From Ottelia alismoides (taxonomy: Eukaryota > Streptophyta > Magnoliopsida > Alismatales > Hydrocharitaceae): DNA of 64,000 nt. The notes beneath the pieces are model-generated. The model was given only the letters and a program-made list of their open reading frames with translations. It had not been told where the DNA came from and did no database searches. Positions 46,901 through 57,054 of this stretch are shown piece by piece (position 1 is the first letter of the stretch; the number at the start of each line of letters is the position of its first letter). A program made the position numbers and the translations under genes. The DNA lies in contig JAZKJV010008884.1 in NCBI GenBank assembly GCA_037367405.1, positions 1 to 64,000 of the forward strand. The letters run 5' to 3'.

Positions 46901-47728
46901 CATCTACAACATCTGGAGTTATATCTGAAACATTGAAGTTGAGGATTGAGAAGTTAAGATCAAGACCATTCTCTCTACCCAAGAATTTAAATAAATTAAT
47001 AGATCTATACAATCTCAACCTTTTCCATTCTTTCACTAACCAACATGATCTCTAAGGAAAATGATATATGCATTCCCCCTCACACACTCATGATTATGCA
47101 ACTGCTATCGGAATAATGTTACATATGGGAAATGCCGGGTTCAGGGGAAAGTCATTAGAAATGCAATACGAACATTTGAGATGCTTACAAGTAACCTGAA
47201 AAACCGTTTTCATTTGCAAGTAGAATGTAATCTTAATTTGAGTTGCTCTCGCCTTTCTGCTTGTTTCTTTTGTAAATAATAAATGCCCGTTATTTTATAT
47301 AAGTTTTTGGGAGGTACCAGCAACCGCTGACGCCTTTTCTTCCTATTGTGTGTGGCAGGCAAACAGCCGCAGTTAGTAGCCGCTCAGTATATACATGCTT
47401 CCAGGAGATATAGTGTACACCCGACGGTATGATTTACTTCGTCTTAGTTTTTGTACAGATGATGATGTAAATGCTATCTCTTTTGTCACATTTTGGGATA
47501 TATGTTGTAACATGTAATATGCTTGTACATGTTGTAAATGGATATGAATATTAATGAAAAGAAATTTTGGTGATGTCTGTCTCTTTTACTTGTGGTCATG
47601 AGTTGAGAATGAATGTCATATTCGCGAAAAAAAAAAATTTTCCTGCATTCTTACTACTTGTGCGATATAATTGTGAATGATATCTTGCGAATTGCGCGTA
47701 ACGGGTACCCGGATCTGAGGGCTTCACA
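43972..47728 (+). repeat. Chromovirus 3' LTR (3.76 kb)
   Basis: Near-identical partner of 34901-38669. Differences are mostly single-base length changes in A or T runs and a few bases near the 3' end (for example GCCGCAGTTAGTAG versus GCCTGCAGTTTAGTAG). Confidence 0.95.
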
Positions 47729-48470
47729 AAATCCATTGCAAGAGCTTTGGTAAACATATCTGCAATCTGATTGCCTGAAGCAACATGAGAGGTGGAAATA
47801 AGCCCCTTTTGAATCAAATCACGGGTATAATGACAATCTACTTCGATATGCTTTGTTCTCTCATGGAAGGCTGGATTATTAGCTATGAATAGAGCAACTT
47901 GATTAGCACATTTGAGGTGCATTGGAAGAAGAACCTCAATAGATAGGCCAGTCAGGACGGACTTGACCCACATCATTTCTGTGCTCCCTTGGGCCATAGC
48001 CCTATAATGAACACAATGAAGCTTGAAGTAGACTTCCTGTCCTTGGGACACCCAGCAATAATCAGCATCTGCACACCCAATAACTGAGAGAGATATCTCT
48101 TCTGAAAAGAAGACCGATGCCTGAGGGGGATTTCAGATATTTCTAAATCATGCAAACTACATCCATATGAACCTGTCTAGGTTGCTCCATGATCTGGCTA
48201 ACTCTGCTCACAACAAACGAAATGTCAGGCCTAATAATAATAACATATATCAGCTTCCCTACAAGCTCTCTGTACCGTCTCTTATCCACCTTCTCAGAGT
48301 CGTCATCATAGAGTCTAGCATTTGGATCCATTGGTGTAGTGACATGCCTGCATCCTGTCATACTGTCTCAACCAGAAGATCAGTAGCATACTTCCTTTGC
48401 GTCATAACCATACCGCGCTGATTGCATGCAAACTCCAAGCCAAGTAGCATAGTATGCCAAGGTCCTTTGT
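47729..48470 (-). pseudogene. copia RNase H and reverse transcriptase C-terminal region
   Basis: Minus-strand frames give RYRELVGKLIYVIIIRPDIS with VSRVSQIMEQPRQVHM (end of reverse transcriptase), then AGCPKDRKSTSSF (RNase H region of the DADWAGxxxDRRSTSG type), then NPAFHERTKHIEVDCHYTRD and NQIADMFTKAL, which closes copia polyproteins. They lie in different frames. The chromovirus interrupts the element just after KALAMDF. Confidence 0.85.
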
Positions 48471-48479
48471 CACAAACTG

Positions 48480-48860
48480 TCATCCAAGGAAATCCTTAAC
48501 TGCATGAATACCCTGTTCATCACTGCCAATAACAACAATATCATCCACGTAAACTAGAACAACAACAATACCTCTTTAAGTTCTCCAACAAAAAGAGAAT
48601 GATATGCAGTAGATCTGAAAGCCATTCTGTTCAATCAACTCTGAGAGCTTCTGAAACCAAGCCCTCGGACTCTGCTTGAGGCCATATATGGCCTTATGAA
48701 GACGACACACCATACTGGACTCCCCCTTAGCAGCAAACCCTGGTGGCTGCTGTATGTAAACTTCCTCATGCAAATCTCCATACATGAATGCATTCTTCAC
48801 ATCTAACTGGAAAAACGGCCAGTCACGTACCATAACAACAACAATAAGAATCCACTACGT
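48480..48860 (-). pseudogene. copia reverse transcriptase, N-terminal and central part
   Basis: QLDVKNAFMYGDLHEEVYIQ, then PPGFAAKG, then VCRLHKAIYGLKQSPRAWFQ are diagnostic copia motifs. Near 48540-48560 the minus strand encodes the (Y/V)VDD box region (DDIVVIGSDEQGI), after a frame change. The enzyme is broken. Confidence 0.85.
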
Positions 48861-49489
48861 GGAGTGATGCACAACTGGAGAAAAAGTATCCTGATAGTCC
48901 ACCCCATAGGTTTGCGTGAACCCACGAGCAACCAATCTGACCTTATATCTGTTGACAGTACCATCGGCCCGGTGTTTCACAGTAAACACCCACTTGCTGC
49001 CTACAATCGACACACCTGGAGGAGCATTCACAACACTCCACGCATGGCCTCAAATTCTGTTTTGGTCGATACCGAAATGGTGACCGAAACCGACATTAGG
49101 GCCTTGACTCCACGCACCTCGAGACTGTAAAGCCGCCATTTCCTCCTCCATCGCCATACACCATTGACTAATCTTCATCGCCTCCTGATAGGAACATGGT
49201 ATCCACACCTGATAGTCCCTCAACAAACCTTTGGAAATCCTCAAAAAGCCAGTTCAATGAAACATGGGAAGCAAGGGATTGCATAGTGCATGCACGCTTC
49301 TGCTTCCGTATAGCAATGGGAAAATCCGAGTCTTCAGTACTCACAGAAGAATAGCATTCTGGACATCCTGCACCTCAAGTTGTACATGCAAATCACTAAT
49401 GCCATTAGTAGGACTCAAATGCTCAGAACATACCTTGGGCGTGCTGGATGACTGAGGAGGCTCATGAGCACGAGGTTGACGCTGGTAAA

Positions 49490-49600
49490 ATTGGGGAAAG
49501 AAAATAGGTGTGGAGGGTGGTGGAGGAGGTGGGATGAGGTGGTGGTGGTGGAGGAGGTGGTGGTGGTGATGATGAAGTTATAGTGGAGACCGGAGGTAAA
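49490..49600. repeat. GGT/GGA low-complexity tract
   Basis: A run of GGT, GGA and GAT triplets. On the minus strand it would encode a Pro/His-rich linker between integrase and reverse transcriptase of the copia polyprotein. Confidence 0.7.
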
Positions 49601-50579
49601 GGCATATAGACCTCTTCCCCTTCCTCTTAAGAAGTGAGCTTGTCGCTTGTAGGAGAGAAGTACATAATAGATTCAAAAAAGGTGAGATCTGCACTAACAT
49701 AGTACCTTCGTCGAACATGGTCGAAACAACGATATCCCTTTTGGGTCTTGGAGTACCCAACAACACACATTTGACAGCTCTAGGAGAGAGCTTGTCAAGA
49801 CCGGGCGACAACTAATGAACAAAAGTCACTGAACCAAAGACACGGGGCATGAGTGAGAAAAGATCTTTCTCGGAAAACACAATCAAGAATGGGATCTTTT
49901 CCCCTAGAACCGAAGAGGGCGTACGATTTACCAGATAACCACATCCCCCCAGTACGAACGAGGAGAACGACTCTGAATCAAAAGGGTTCTGGTAACATCC
50001 AGAAGATGGCGGTGTTTTCTTCAACCACCACATTCCGTTGTGAAGTATACGCACAAGAAGTTTGATGAACAATACCATGAGATGCAAGAAATTGGCCAAG
50101 CTGAGTACTACAAAATTCCAAGGCATTGTCAGACCATATAAACTTGATTTTAGCTGAAAAATGTTCTTTATTTCATCAATAAAGGACTGAATGACAGGAC
50201 CAACACCAGATTTATTTTTAAGAAGAAAGACCCATAACAACCTTGAAAACTCATCAACAACGACAAGATAAAATCTATGCCCCTGATGATCAGGGGGGCA
50301 TGACTGGGACCCCAAATATCAAAAGAATCAGATCAAACAGACTATGACCACTCCGACCCTGACGACTCTGGAAAGTGGACCGATGATGCTATCCAAGCTG
50401 GCAGGCCTTGCACTGAAAGGTAAAGCAAGGAGAAATCTGTGGAAGAACATGACACAGCTTTTGTAGAGGAAGATGACCAAACCGAAGATGCCAAATATAA
50501 GGAGACACAGATCCAGTGCGAAGAGAAGAGGCAACAACATAAGGAGACTGAACCAGTCTGTAGAGACCTCCTTGCTCAC
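49578..50579 (-). pseudogene. copia GAG-pre-integrase and integrase
   Basis: IWHLRFGHLPLQKLCHVLPQ with CKACQLG is the zinc-binding GAG-pre-integrase (HLRxGHx...CxxC). HRFYLVVVDEFSRLLWVFLL follows as the integrase core start, then GCGYLVNRTPSSVLGEKIPF and SPRAVKCVLLG, the usual landmarks near the integrase end. Several shifts separate them, so no working integrase is encoded. Confidence 0.82.
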
Positions 50580-50800
50580 GGCCTAGACCAACCACCTTGC
50601 CCGTTATAATATCCTAAAACACAAGAGCAGATGGATCAAAAATGGAACGACAATGTAAATTCTTGGTGATTTGACTAATAGATAGTAAATTCATTGAAAA
50701 CTCAGGAGCATAAAGAACATTTTGAAGCCTCATTGCTGGGATTAACTGCACCCCCCCGACCAGTGATGGGGGAGTGTGTCCCATCAGCCATCACAACAGA

Positions 50801-51261
50801 TCATCTGGGTTGGGTTGGACTGAAAACATTAAACCAACTTCTATCACCACAGAGATAGTGGGATGCACCAAAATCCATGATCCATTCTGGAATGTCTGCC
50901 CTGTAACGACTAGTAAAGGCATATGTTGTACCTGATGTAGATGCTGACGTAGTGGCAGCTACCTCTGAGGATCTTAAAGGAGAGTTGGTTGATCCAGAAG
51001 TAGGCATAATCTTCCCGAGTCTTGCCACAAGTTCGTCAAATTTCTGATCAGACGCAGTTGAAGAACTGTTAGCCTATTGAATTTGTTTTGCAACACGTGC
51101 TGAAGTTGGGAACCCATGCTTGGAATAGCATGTTTCATCGGAGTGGCCTGGTCTGTGACAATAAGTGCACGACTGACGAGGGGGCCGACTACCCCACCCC
51201 TGCCACGGCCACCTCGACCACGAAACTGTGCAGGGCCTCCTTTACCACAAGATGCTGCCAT
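50801..51261 (-). pseudogene. copia zinc knuckle and protease
   Basis: The minus strand at 51128-51169 encodes CTYCHRPGHSDETC, a proper CCHC knuckle. Further along, PEWIMDFGASHYLCG (DFGAS at 50861-50875) sits where copia proteases have D-S/T-G-A. The Ser/Thr of the catalytic triad is Phe, so the protease would be inactive. Confidence 0.8.
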
Positions 51262-51264
51262 GGC

Positions 51265-51910
51265 TTAGGATGTCTGCGACGGTTGAGTACCACCAGAAGA
51301 TATGGAGAACCTACTCAACCTGTGATATGCCTCCTCCATTGGATGTATTGTGGCATCGACAAGAATCTGTGCTCTAGCTACATCATACTCAGGGTCGAGA
51401 GCCGCTAAGAAGACTCCTGTCATCATCGAATCCCTATATGCCTTGAGTTGCTCTGGTGTGGCAGTCAAGGGAATGCAACCATGTAACTTCTCAAACATAC
51501 CCCTTAGAAAAGTGTAAAGGGTATGAAGGACGACCATTCTGCTTCGATGTGAAGATGTCGTGCTGAAGCTGTAAAATCTTCGACTCGTTCTTCGTCGGAG
51601 AGTATGTGGCGGCGAGAATGTCCCACATAGCCTTAGCCGTGGGCTGACTCAGCATGTCATTAGCTATCTCCATGAACACTGTTTCGGAAAGCCATACACG
51701 TGCATATGCATCGTCTGCCTCCCATGAGGCGCTAACCTCAGTCTTGTCAACATGCTCCTCCTGTGGGAGGATATGCTTCTTGCCATTACATTGCATTAGA
51801 TTGATGAATTGCACGACCCATAGTTCATAATTCGTTCCATCCATCTTCACAATGGGCGCTGGACTTTTGAATGCACCCAGGGATGGAATATCTCCTTTGT
51901 TGTCTGACAT
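51265..51910 (-). pseudogene. copia gag, frameshifted
   Basis: It starts MSDNKGDIPSLGAFKSP, then MDGTNYELWV and KAMWDILAATYS, typical of copia gag (UBN2-type). The frame shifts near 51500-51540 and continues as LHGCIPLTATPEQLKAYRDS with FLAALDPEYDVARAQIL. The start ATG at 51910 agrees with the copia gag start pattern. Confidence 0.82.
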
Positions 51911-52473
51911 GATGACACCAATCTCTAAGACTGAGGTTGCAGACTGTAAGAATAACGTCTACACAAACATGTGGGAAGATGATTGTGGGTGTAGACTCAT
52001 ACCACAATCACCTCCATTCTGTGGTGATTACTCTGGGTGACTAGGGTTGTTTTTAGATAGTCATGCTGCCCCCTAGAAACCCAAGAGCAATAAGCCCTAG
52101 GCAACAGGAAGCAGTCTGAGGAGGCAACAGCGTGGTGGCGAACCTCAACCGCGTCACGTAGTCAGCGGCGTGCACAGGCGTGCAAGCGCTCAGGCGGCGG
52201 AGGCTGCGTAAGCGTGCGCACGGTTGTGCAGGCGAGAGGCTGCTAAGGGAATGCGGGAGGCGCAACGCGAGGGGGTGAGGGTGCGGCGCAGGCTAGTGCA
52301 CAGGTGCGCAAACACGCATGCATGGGGGCCACGCGCAAGCGCCAGCGGCGCGCGAGTGAGCGCTGGAGCCTGTGGCGATAGTCGGCGCGCAGGGGCAGCG
52401 GTGCGCAAGTGGCGTGGTGCAGGGCTTTTGGTGGGGAGAGGGATTTGGGCACAGGCTCTGGTCTAGGACCGTC
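51911..52473 (-). other. copia 5' leader
   Basis: The untranslated region between the PBS and gag. Bases 52100-52470 are strongly GC-rich (GCGCGCA/GCGTGC words), like the leader at 1-270. Open frames here are short and unrecognised. Confidence 0.7.
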
Positions 52474-52485
52474 GCTCTGATACCA
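52474..52485 (-). other. copia PBS (tRNA-Met)
   Basis: The minus strand reads TGGTATCAGAGC directly next to the LTR. Confidence 0.9.
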
Positions 52486-52636
52486 TGTGGAAAAAATGTG
52501 AAGAGAAAGTTATATTTTTCTCGTAGCCCTAGAGCTCTCTTCTATATGAGAAAAGTTTTAGGGAGAAATTACATAAAGATGACTGCAAAAATAGAAAAAA
52601 TATAAATAGAGACAGAGACATATAATTATCTCAACA
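52486..52636 (-). repeat. copia 5' LTR (151 bp)
   Basis: TG...CA ends; partner of 34691-34836. It is followed by GGTGG, compared with GGTGA at the other edge. Confidence 0.9.
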
Positions 52637-52931
52637 GGTGGGGATGAGCATTTCATGGGTGGACCTTTCATCTCATAAAATTTTTTGGGGGCTCCCTGGT
52701 ATCTGTCTAGGGTTATATCTGATCTGTTGCGCCTAATCTCTGTGATATGGGCGATCTGGCTCTCTCGCAATGGGCTGATTTTTAGTGCCCAATTTTATGT
52801 TGAGAATGCTGTCCTTTTAGCTAGATCTCTTCTCGAGACATGGTTGATGTAAGTTTCCTTTAACTCCTTTTTAATAAAATCTTGAGCCTGACACCTCCGG
52901 CGTGTTTCCTCCTTTTTTGACTCGAAAAAAG
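52637..52931 (+). pseudogene. LINE ORF2 C-terminus and 3' tail, right half
   Basis: This resumes the LINE broken at 34690: MSISWVDLSSHKIFWG, then after one shift VIWAIWLSRNGLIFSAQFYV and LLETWLM followed by a stop at about 52851. WAIWLxRN is the usual end of plant LINE ORF2. The tail contains AATAAAATCTTGAGCCTG and CTCCGGCG and ends near a short A-run at 52931. Confidence 0.78.
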
Positions 52932-53781
52932 TTGCTGCATATACTTGGGTCATATTATTCTGATATGGAAGAGTAAAAGGCAATTTGCTTGCTCGAAATC
53001 AAGTGCAGAAGCTGGGTATAGATCGTCATTTGGAGAGTCTTAAATGCTGTGGCCAGAGATCCCCCCATCTAACATTAACATTCTTCTTCAGCTTTACACT
53101 TTTCATGAGGTTCTGTGATAAAGATAAAGTAAACCTTTTGAACAATGCAGTCCTGCACGTCGAACGGAGCATGCTAAGATTGATCATCGTTGCTTTAGAG
53201 AAAAGACTTACTCCAAGTAATTAGTGTTGTCTTGCATGAAGGCATGAAGGTTGGGGAACATGTGGTTGATATCTCGACCAAGAGTCCTTCCCACAAACTT
53301 TGAGGAGAATGTAGGCAAGTTGGATATGTTTGCTTTCCATGTAACGCGAGGATTTCCACATCAAATTCTCACTCTTGTGATGCCATACATTTAAACAAAT
53401 TCTTACTTGCAATATAAAAATCGTACGGGCTCAAAAAAAGATGAAAAATCCTATGCTGCATGTGAAAAGTTGTCACTAACAGAATGTCGGGACTGGATGG
53501 TGTCTAATACCGTTTAAATTCCAGAAAAAAAGTTGAAGCATTACAGTTGGCTAGAGCACAGTTCATATTTTAGCACGTTATAATATTCCCTCATGTAATG
53601 CTCGTCTTGTATTTTAGTATCTTATTTTTCCTATTCTACTGGCAAACTATTTCACTTGTTAACATCAATGCCATTGTGCTCCAACATGATGTATCTTTTT
53701 TGATTTCACTATGCATTCATGTATGCGGTGCTAATTCAAATCTAACACTCTTTGACTATTCTACTTTTTGTTGTCCATTAG
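52932..53781. other. No recognisable feature (probable intron of the rhomboid-like gene)
   Basis: AT-rich sequence with short open frames on both strands and no repeat or domain I can identify. It ends in a pyrimidine-rich stretch and an acceptor AG before the exon at 53782. Confidence 0.4.
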
Positions 53782-53889
53782 ATCGGAACATTATTCGGAG
53801 GTCAGTTTCTGCTAAAGATGTATATTGCTGGTGCACTAGGGGGTTCAATATTCTACGTCATCCATGGACTTGTTCCTCCATCTTTTAAG
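53782..53889 (+). CDS. Rhomboid-like protease gene, internal exon
   Basis: This 108-nt exon is flanked by GTCCATTAG and GTGAGG and encodes 36 codons in phase 0: IGTLFGGQFLLKMYIAGALG, then GSIFYVIHGLVPPSFK. It resembles the membrane segment before the catalytic GASG loop in plant organellar rhomboid-like proteins (FGPQFLLKLYLAGALGGS). Rhomboids are intramembrane serine proteases. Neither the catalytic GxSG serine nor the histidine helix is in this exon. The gene is probably real, with other exons beyond the surrounding transposons, but a gene fragment is possible. Confidence 0.6.
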
Positions 53890-54040
53890 GTGAGGAAGAT
53901 AGTTAATTAAATATTTCTTTGGGTTTTCCTAAGTTTCTTTTGGCATCCTTTTCTGGTTGCAACTGGTTTCCATTATTGAATACGTTATAGTGTATTTGAA
54001 TGACTTAATGGAACTCTACATCTCCTCTTGAATTCTGCAG

Positions 54041-54079
54041 GGCAGTGGTGCCAGATATCGTTCAAGTGTTCCTGGATTG
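54041..54079 (+). CDS. Rhomboid-like protease gene, 39-nt exon
   Basis: Between TTCTGCAG and GTATTT lie 13 codons, GSGARYRSSVPGL, joining in phase 0 with the previous exon. The product ends one residue before the GASGAVNA motif expected to carry the catalytic serine. That motif is not visible downstream in this window. Confidence 0.55.
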
Positions 54080-54660
54080 GTATTTATTTTTACTGACCTG
54101 TATTTTTTTTAGATCATATGTAGATAAACATGGTGCATTTATATGTTTGCCGTAGTATAAACATGGTGCATTGATATGTTTGCCGTAGTCCTTTTTCATA
54201 CTTCTAGGAGTAACTAACGCATTACCACAGTATTGGTAGTGTGTTCAATTGACCCCCTATCCTATTATTGATTTAGAGCAGACAGCTCCTAATCTTTCCA
54301 TATCTAAGCAATTTGCCTGACACTTGACAGTGTCATTTTTGCATTCTGGATTCTGGACACCCTCCATCTGGTTTCCAATTTGAAGATCGTGCCATTTGGA
54401 TGAGTCTACCAACCTCCAAGCCTGATCTACCAACCTCCTAACCCATGCATGTTGATTACTACATCCACCTCCTTTTTGACCCACGATACCCATCTTTGCT
54501 GACTTTGGTTAGCAAAGGAAAATCCCTTGCTTATGGAAAACAAATTCGTTATTTAAGGTACCAAAATTCCTTTTCCTTTAAATTGTAGATAAGTCGCCCT
54601 TTGAAGAGACGGCTTTCATTTTTAATCATGTCCGCCTTTTCAAGAGGAGGTTTTAAAAAA
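54080..54660. other. No recognisable feature
   Basis: AT-rich. The phrase CATGGTGCATTTATATGTTTGCCGTAGT is nearly duplicated around 54130-54190, a short local direct repeat. No exon, LTR or transposase motif is seen. Confidence 0.4.
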
Positions 54661-54838
54661 TGGTGAAGCCTTCTCCCACTTTAAGTAGGGTTGGCTACAT
54701 GGATTCTTGCTCAAATCCATGTTGAAAGATCCGACTTATTTTTACGCTGAATGTTAGCTACCTAACACGTCCCCCACAAGGAGGTATTTGAACTCTGGTC
54801 TTTTGAGTGGTAAGCACACTGCACTACCACCGGACCAT
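54661..54838 (-). mobile_element. Au-like SINE
   Basis: Read on the minus strand, a tRNA-like head has a box-A-like TGGTAGTGCAGTG and a box-B-like GAGTTCAAATACC. The 3' half has ATGTAGCCAACCCTACTTAA then GTGGGAGAAGGCTTCACCA, close to the conserved Au SINE 3' end (TGTAGCCGACCCCA...GTGGGATAAGGCTT). It is about 180 bp, the usual size. It is diverged and probably old; no target duplication is convincing. RNA polymerase III transcription and LINE-dependent mobility are known for the family. Confidence 0.65.
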
Positions 54839-55162
54839 TGAAGATGAGGCTTTGGTATTTAAATTAAAAAAACCCATCTTTTTAAGAGAGAACTTTTCTT
54901 TATATGAATCAAATCCACCTAAAACATGCAACTTCTTGTTGATTATACATGTAAATTCTAAGCTTAACTTAAGATGAAAGACACCTCTTAGAGGTGTCGT
55001 ACATGTGGTTTACTTAAAAAAAATTCTGCTACCTTAAATAACTAATTTGTTTGACCCATAACGATATCAAGGAATTTTCGTCTTGATTACCACCTCCTTA
55101 GACGATCTCCATATTGGCCACCAACTCCCACTTTTTTATCAACGTACCATCCTCATCTTAGA
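54839..55162. other. A-rich stretch with a short palindrome
   Basis: GACACCTCT-T-AGAGGTGTC at 54980-54998 is a near-perfect palindrome in otherwise AT-rich sequence. It could be an internal piece of a small DNA transposon, but I see no terminal repeats. Confidence 0.35.
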
Positions 55163-55580
55163 CACTACTCACCAATCACGAAGGTGCTCATCATCTTTGT
55201 GACCGCCGTCTCCTTCTGCTACTACTACTTCATGAACAACCATAACTACATGTGCTTTTCTACATTCCTCGTCTTCTCCCTCCTCAACGGCTATCACTTC
55301 ATCTACCTCGTCATTGTCATATGCTCTCCACTTCTTTCTTCCTCACTGTCCTATGCTAATCCTTCATGGTCTCCCTTGTCGTTTTCATTGCCACATGGCT
55401 CACTGAGGGGACCATTGAGACCCCCCCTCTATGACCTCGTCATCCTTTCCCTCGGTGCTCCCTCAAGCTCCTCATCGAGCTCAACTCCTCGTGATGAGGA
55501 CCTCTCCCCTTTTGTTTACATGGGCCCGGCGCTTCCTTGTCTTGCCCCACCACCACACCTCATCTATCATCGTTATTAAT
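55163..55580 (+). pseudogene. Unrecognised protein fragment, probably frameshifted
   Basis: This CT-rich, more GC-rich block differs from its AT-rich surroundings. One frame runs 131 codons from 55184 with hydrophobic stretches (VLIIFVTAVSFCYYYFMN, then FSTFLVFSLLNGYHFIYLVI). From about 55360 another frame looks more protein-like (VVFIATWLTEGTIETPPLYD, then LVILSLGALKLLIEL). Two adjoining hydrophobic frames suggest a once-continuous membrane protein with an indel, possibly captured by a transposon. I do not recognise the family. Confidence 0.35.
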
Positions 55581-56479
55581 CTCTAGGTTCTATCCCACTT
55601 TGAATTTAGTTGTTGATTTCACCGATCTTGAGATGGAAATTCTCAACAAACCCAGCATTGGCTCTAGCCTTTTCTTCTTTCATCCATTCCCTCCAGCAAA
55701 CAATGAATCCGTCGGCCTGAAGACAGAAATTCATATGTTGTGAAGGCATCCGAATAGATGATCCCCACCATGTATGTGTAGCTGCACAAGTTCCACAAAT
55801 AAGGAGAATGAGACTATTGAAGTAGACAAGGATGATAATTTTGGACATGAAGATGATGGTTGGATTTGGGATGAGCAACATCAAAATTCCAAAATTTCAA
55901 ATTATTGGATGGGGATGGTTATTTCAAAGTTGTAGAGATATATGTGAAATGCTTTAAAATAAAAAAAGTTGAGAACATTTTTATCCTGATAAATATGAAG
56001 TAATGCCTGTATATAGGAAGTGTAGAGGATGCTTGGTCAATAAGATAGGGGGTCAAGTAAATTCATTATCAAACCTTGAGGTGTGGGGTAACATTTCTTT
56101 CCAATTGTCTAATCACACACACATTCACCTAGTGACAGAAAAATACTTTAGATGTACTATTGTGCATGTGCACATACACATTTCCTTATTAGGCATTATC
56201 TACGTTACTTTCACATTCATTTTTATTAGGCCAACTTTCAATTGTTTTCTTAATCAACAAAACCTGCTTGGCCTCGATGAAGACTAACAATAGATAACAT
56301 AAGCATCCAATTTTATTCAAAAGCTGCCTTCAAAAAATTCTATCCAGAAAAAATTTAAAAATCTCTGGCTGTTGCTTTCTTATTCCCACTGATGCCATAA
56401 AATAGCTTCTAAATACGGTTTTATGTTGCGAAGCACTGAATTGTATAATCAATTTGTTGGAGGACTGCTGGAAGTCTTC
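55581..56479. other. No recognisable feature
   Basis: AT-rich. Short open frames occur on both strands without domain resemblance. It ends at TCTTC, the left flank of the small LTR element. Confidence 0.4.
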
Positions 56480-56794
56480 TGTTGGAGCATTCGTTGTATG
56501 CGCCCATTGTGTTGTAGCAGGGTAAATGGATCCTGGAGGAGATCCATTTACCCCATCTAGTGTTTAGTCCCACATCGTCCAACGGTGGGACTTGGAGGCT
56601 CTGGAGAGGCTATATAAAGAGCCCCAGACCTCCTGTATCCATTGAGAAAGTGCAATGCATAACACGCCCCTTTGAGGGCTTCTCCCGTGGTTTCATCCCG
56701 CTACTCACAGAGTAGGGTTCCACGTAAATCCCGCTGTTCATGTTTTCTTTATTCCTTTTTCCATGTTTTCGCTTCTGCTTCCTATTTTCTAACA
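56480..56794 (+). repeat. 5' LTR of small element (315 bp)
   Basis: It runs TGTTGGAGCATT to TTTTCTAACA. It includes the inverted GGATCCTGGAGGAGATCC, TAGTCCCACATCG, and a TATA box CTATATAAAGAG near 56610. Confidence 0.92.
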
Positions 56795-56806
56795 TGGTAT
56801 CAGAGC
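56795..56806 (+). other. PBS of small element (tRNA-Met)
   Basis: TGGTATCAGAGC directly after the LTR. Confidence 0.92.
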
Positions 56807-57054
56807 GGGTCGATTCTCGAGGAATTTAAATTCTTATTCATATACGAGATTCGTTGTTTTTTTTAAAGATTTGTTCGAGATCTGTTCTGGAAATCTCCGC
56901 TTCTTATTTACTCGAGATTTGTTCAAATCGGAGATCTGTTCATGATTCATATTCATGGTTGATGCGCAACCATCTGCAACGCCATGAAGAATAGAGGGTT
57001 TTGAAACCCTAGTTCCACGCTTCAACACATAGATGCCATCTCTCGCGCAAGGAC

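Larger units (their letters stand above)
34901..47728 (+). mobile_element. Ty3/gypsy chromovirus (Tekay/Del-like), nearly intact
   Basis: 12.8 kb. LTRs of 3,769 and 3,757 bp flank one gag-pol gene, with a tRNA-Met PBS and a C-terminal chromodomain-like tail. The target duplication is perfect: AAATC at 34896-34900 and again at 47729-47733. LTRs differ by only a few substitutions plus homopolymer-length changes, so the insertion is recent. It lies opposite in strand to its copia host, between the copia RNase H and 3' LTR. The clade is inferred from the gag type, reverse transcriptase before integrase, and chromodomain-like end. Confidence 0.95.
34691..52636 (-). mobile_element. Decayed Ty1/copia retrotransposon carrying a nested chromovirus
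   Basis: Short LTRs (34691-34836 and 52486-52636) with TG...CA ends bound a minus-strand element. Read from the right it has a tRNA-Met PBS, GC-rich leader, gag, zinc knuckle, protease, integrase, reverse transcriptase and RNase H, then a PPT. Integrase before reverse transcriptase is the copia order. Flanks are GGTGA/GGTGG, a near-match target duplication inside LINE sequence. LTRs are roughly 90% identical by eye and the coding region is full of shifts and stops, so it is old and inactive. Without the nested element it would be about 5.1 kb. Confidence 0.9.

Noticed and set aside
52224..52466. GC-rich open frames in the copia leader
   Set aside because: They are short, present on both strands and in a known untranslated position between PBS and gag.
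54772..54838. A tRNA gene on the minus strand
   Set aside because: Box A and box B resemblance is imperfect, no cloverleaf can be folded, and the adjoining Au-like tail shows a SINE.
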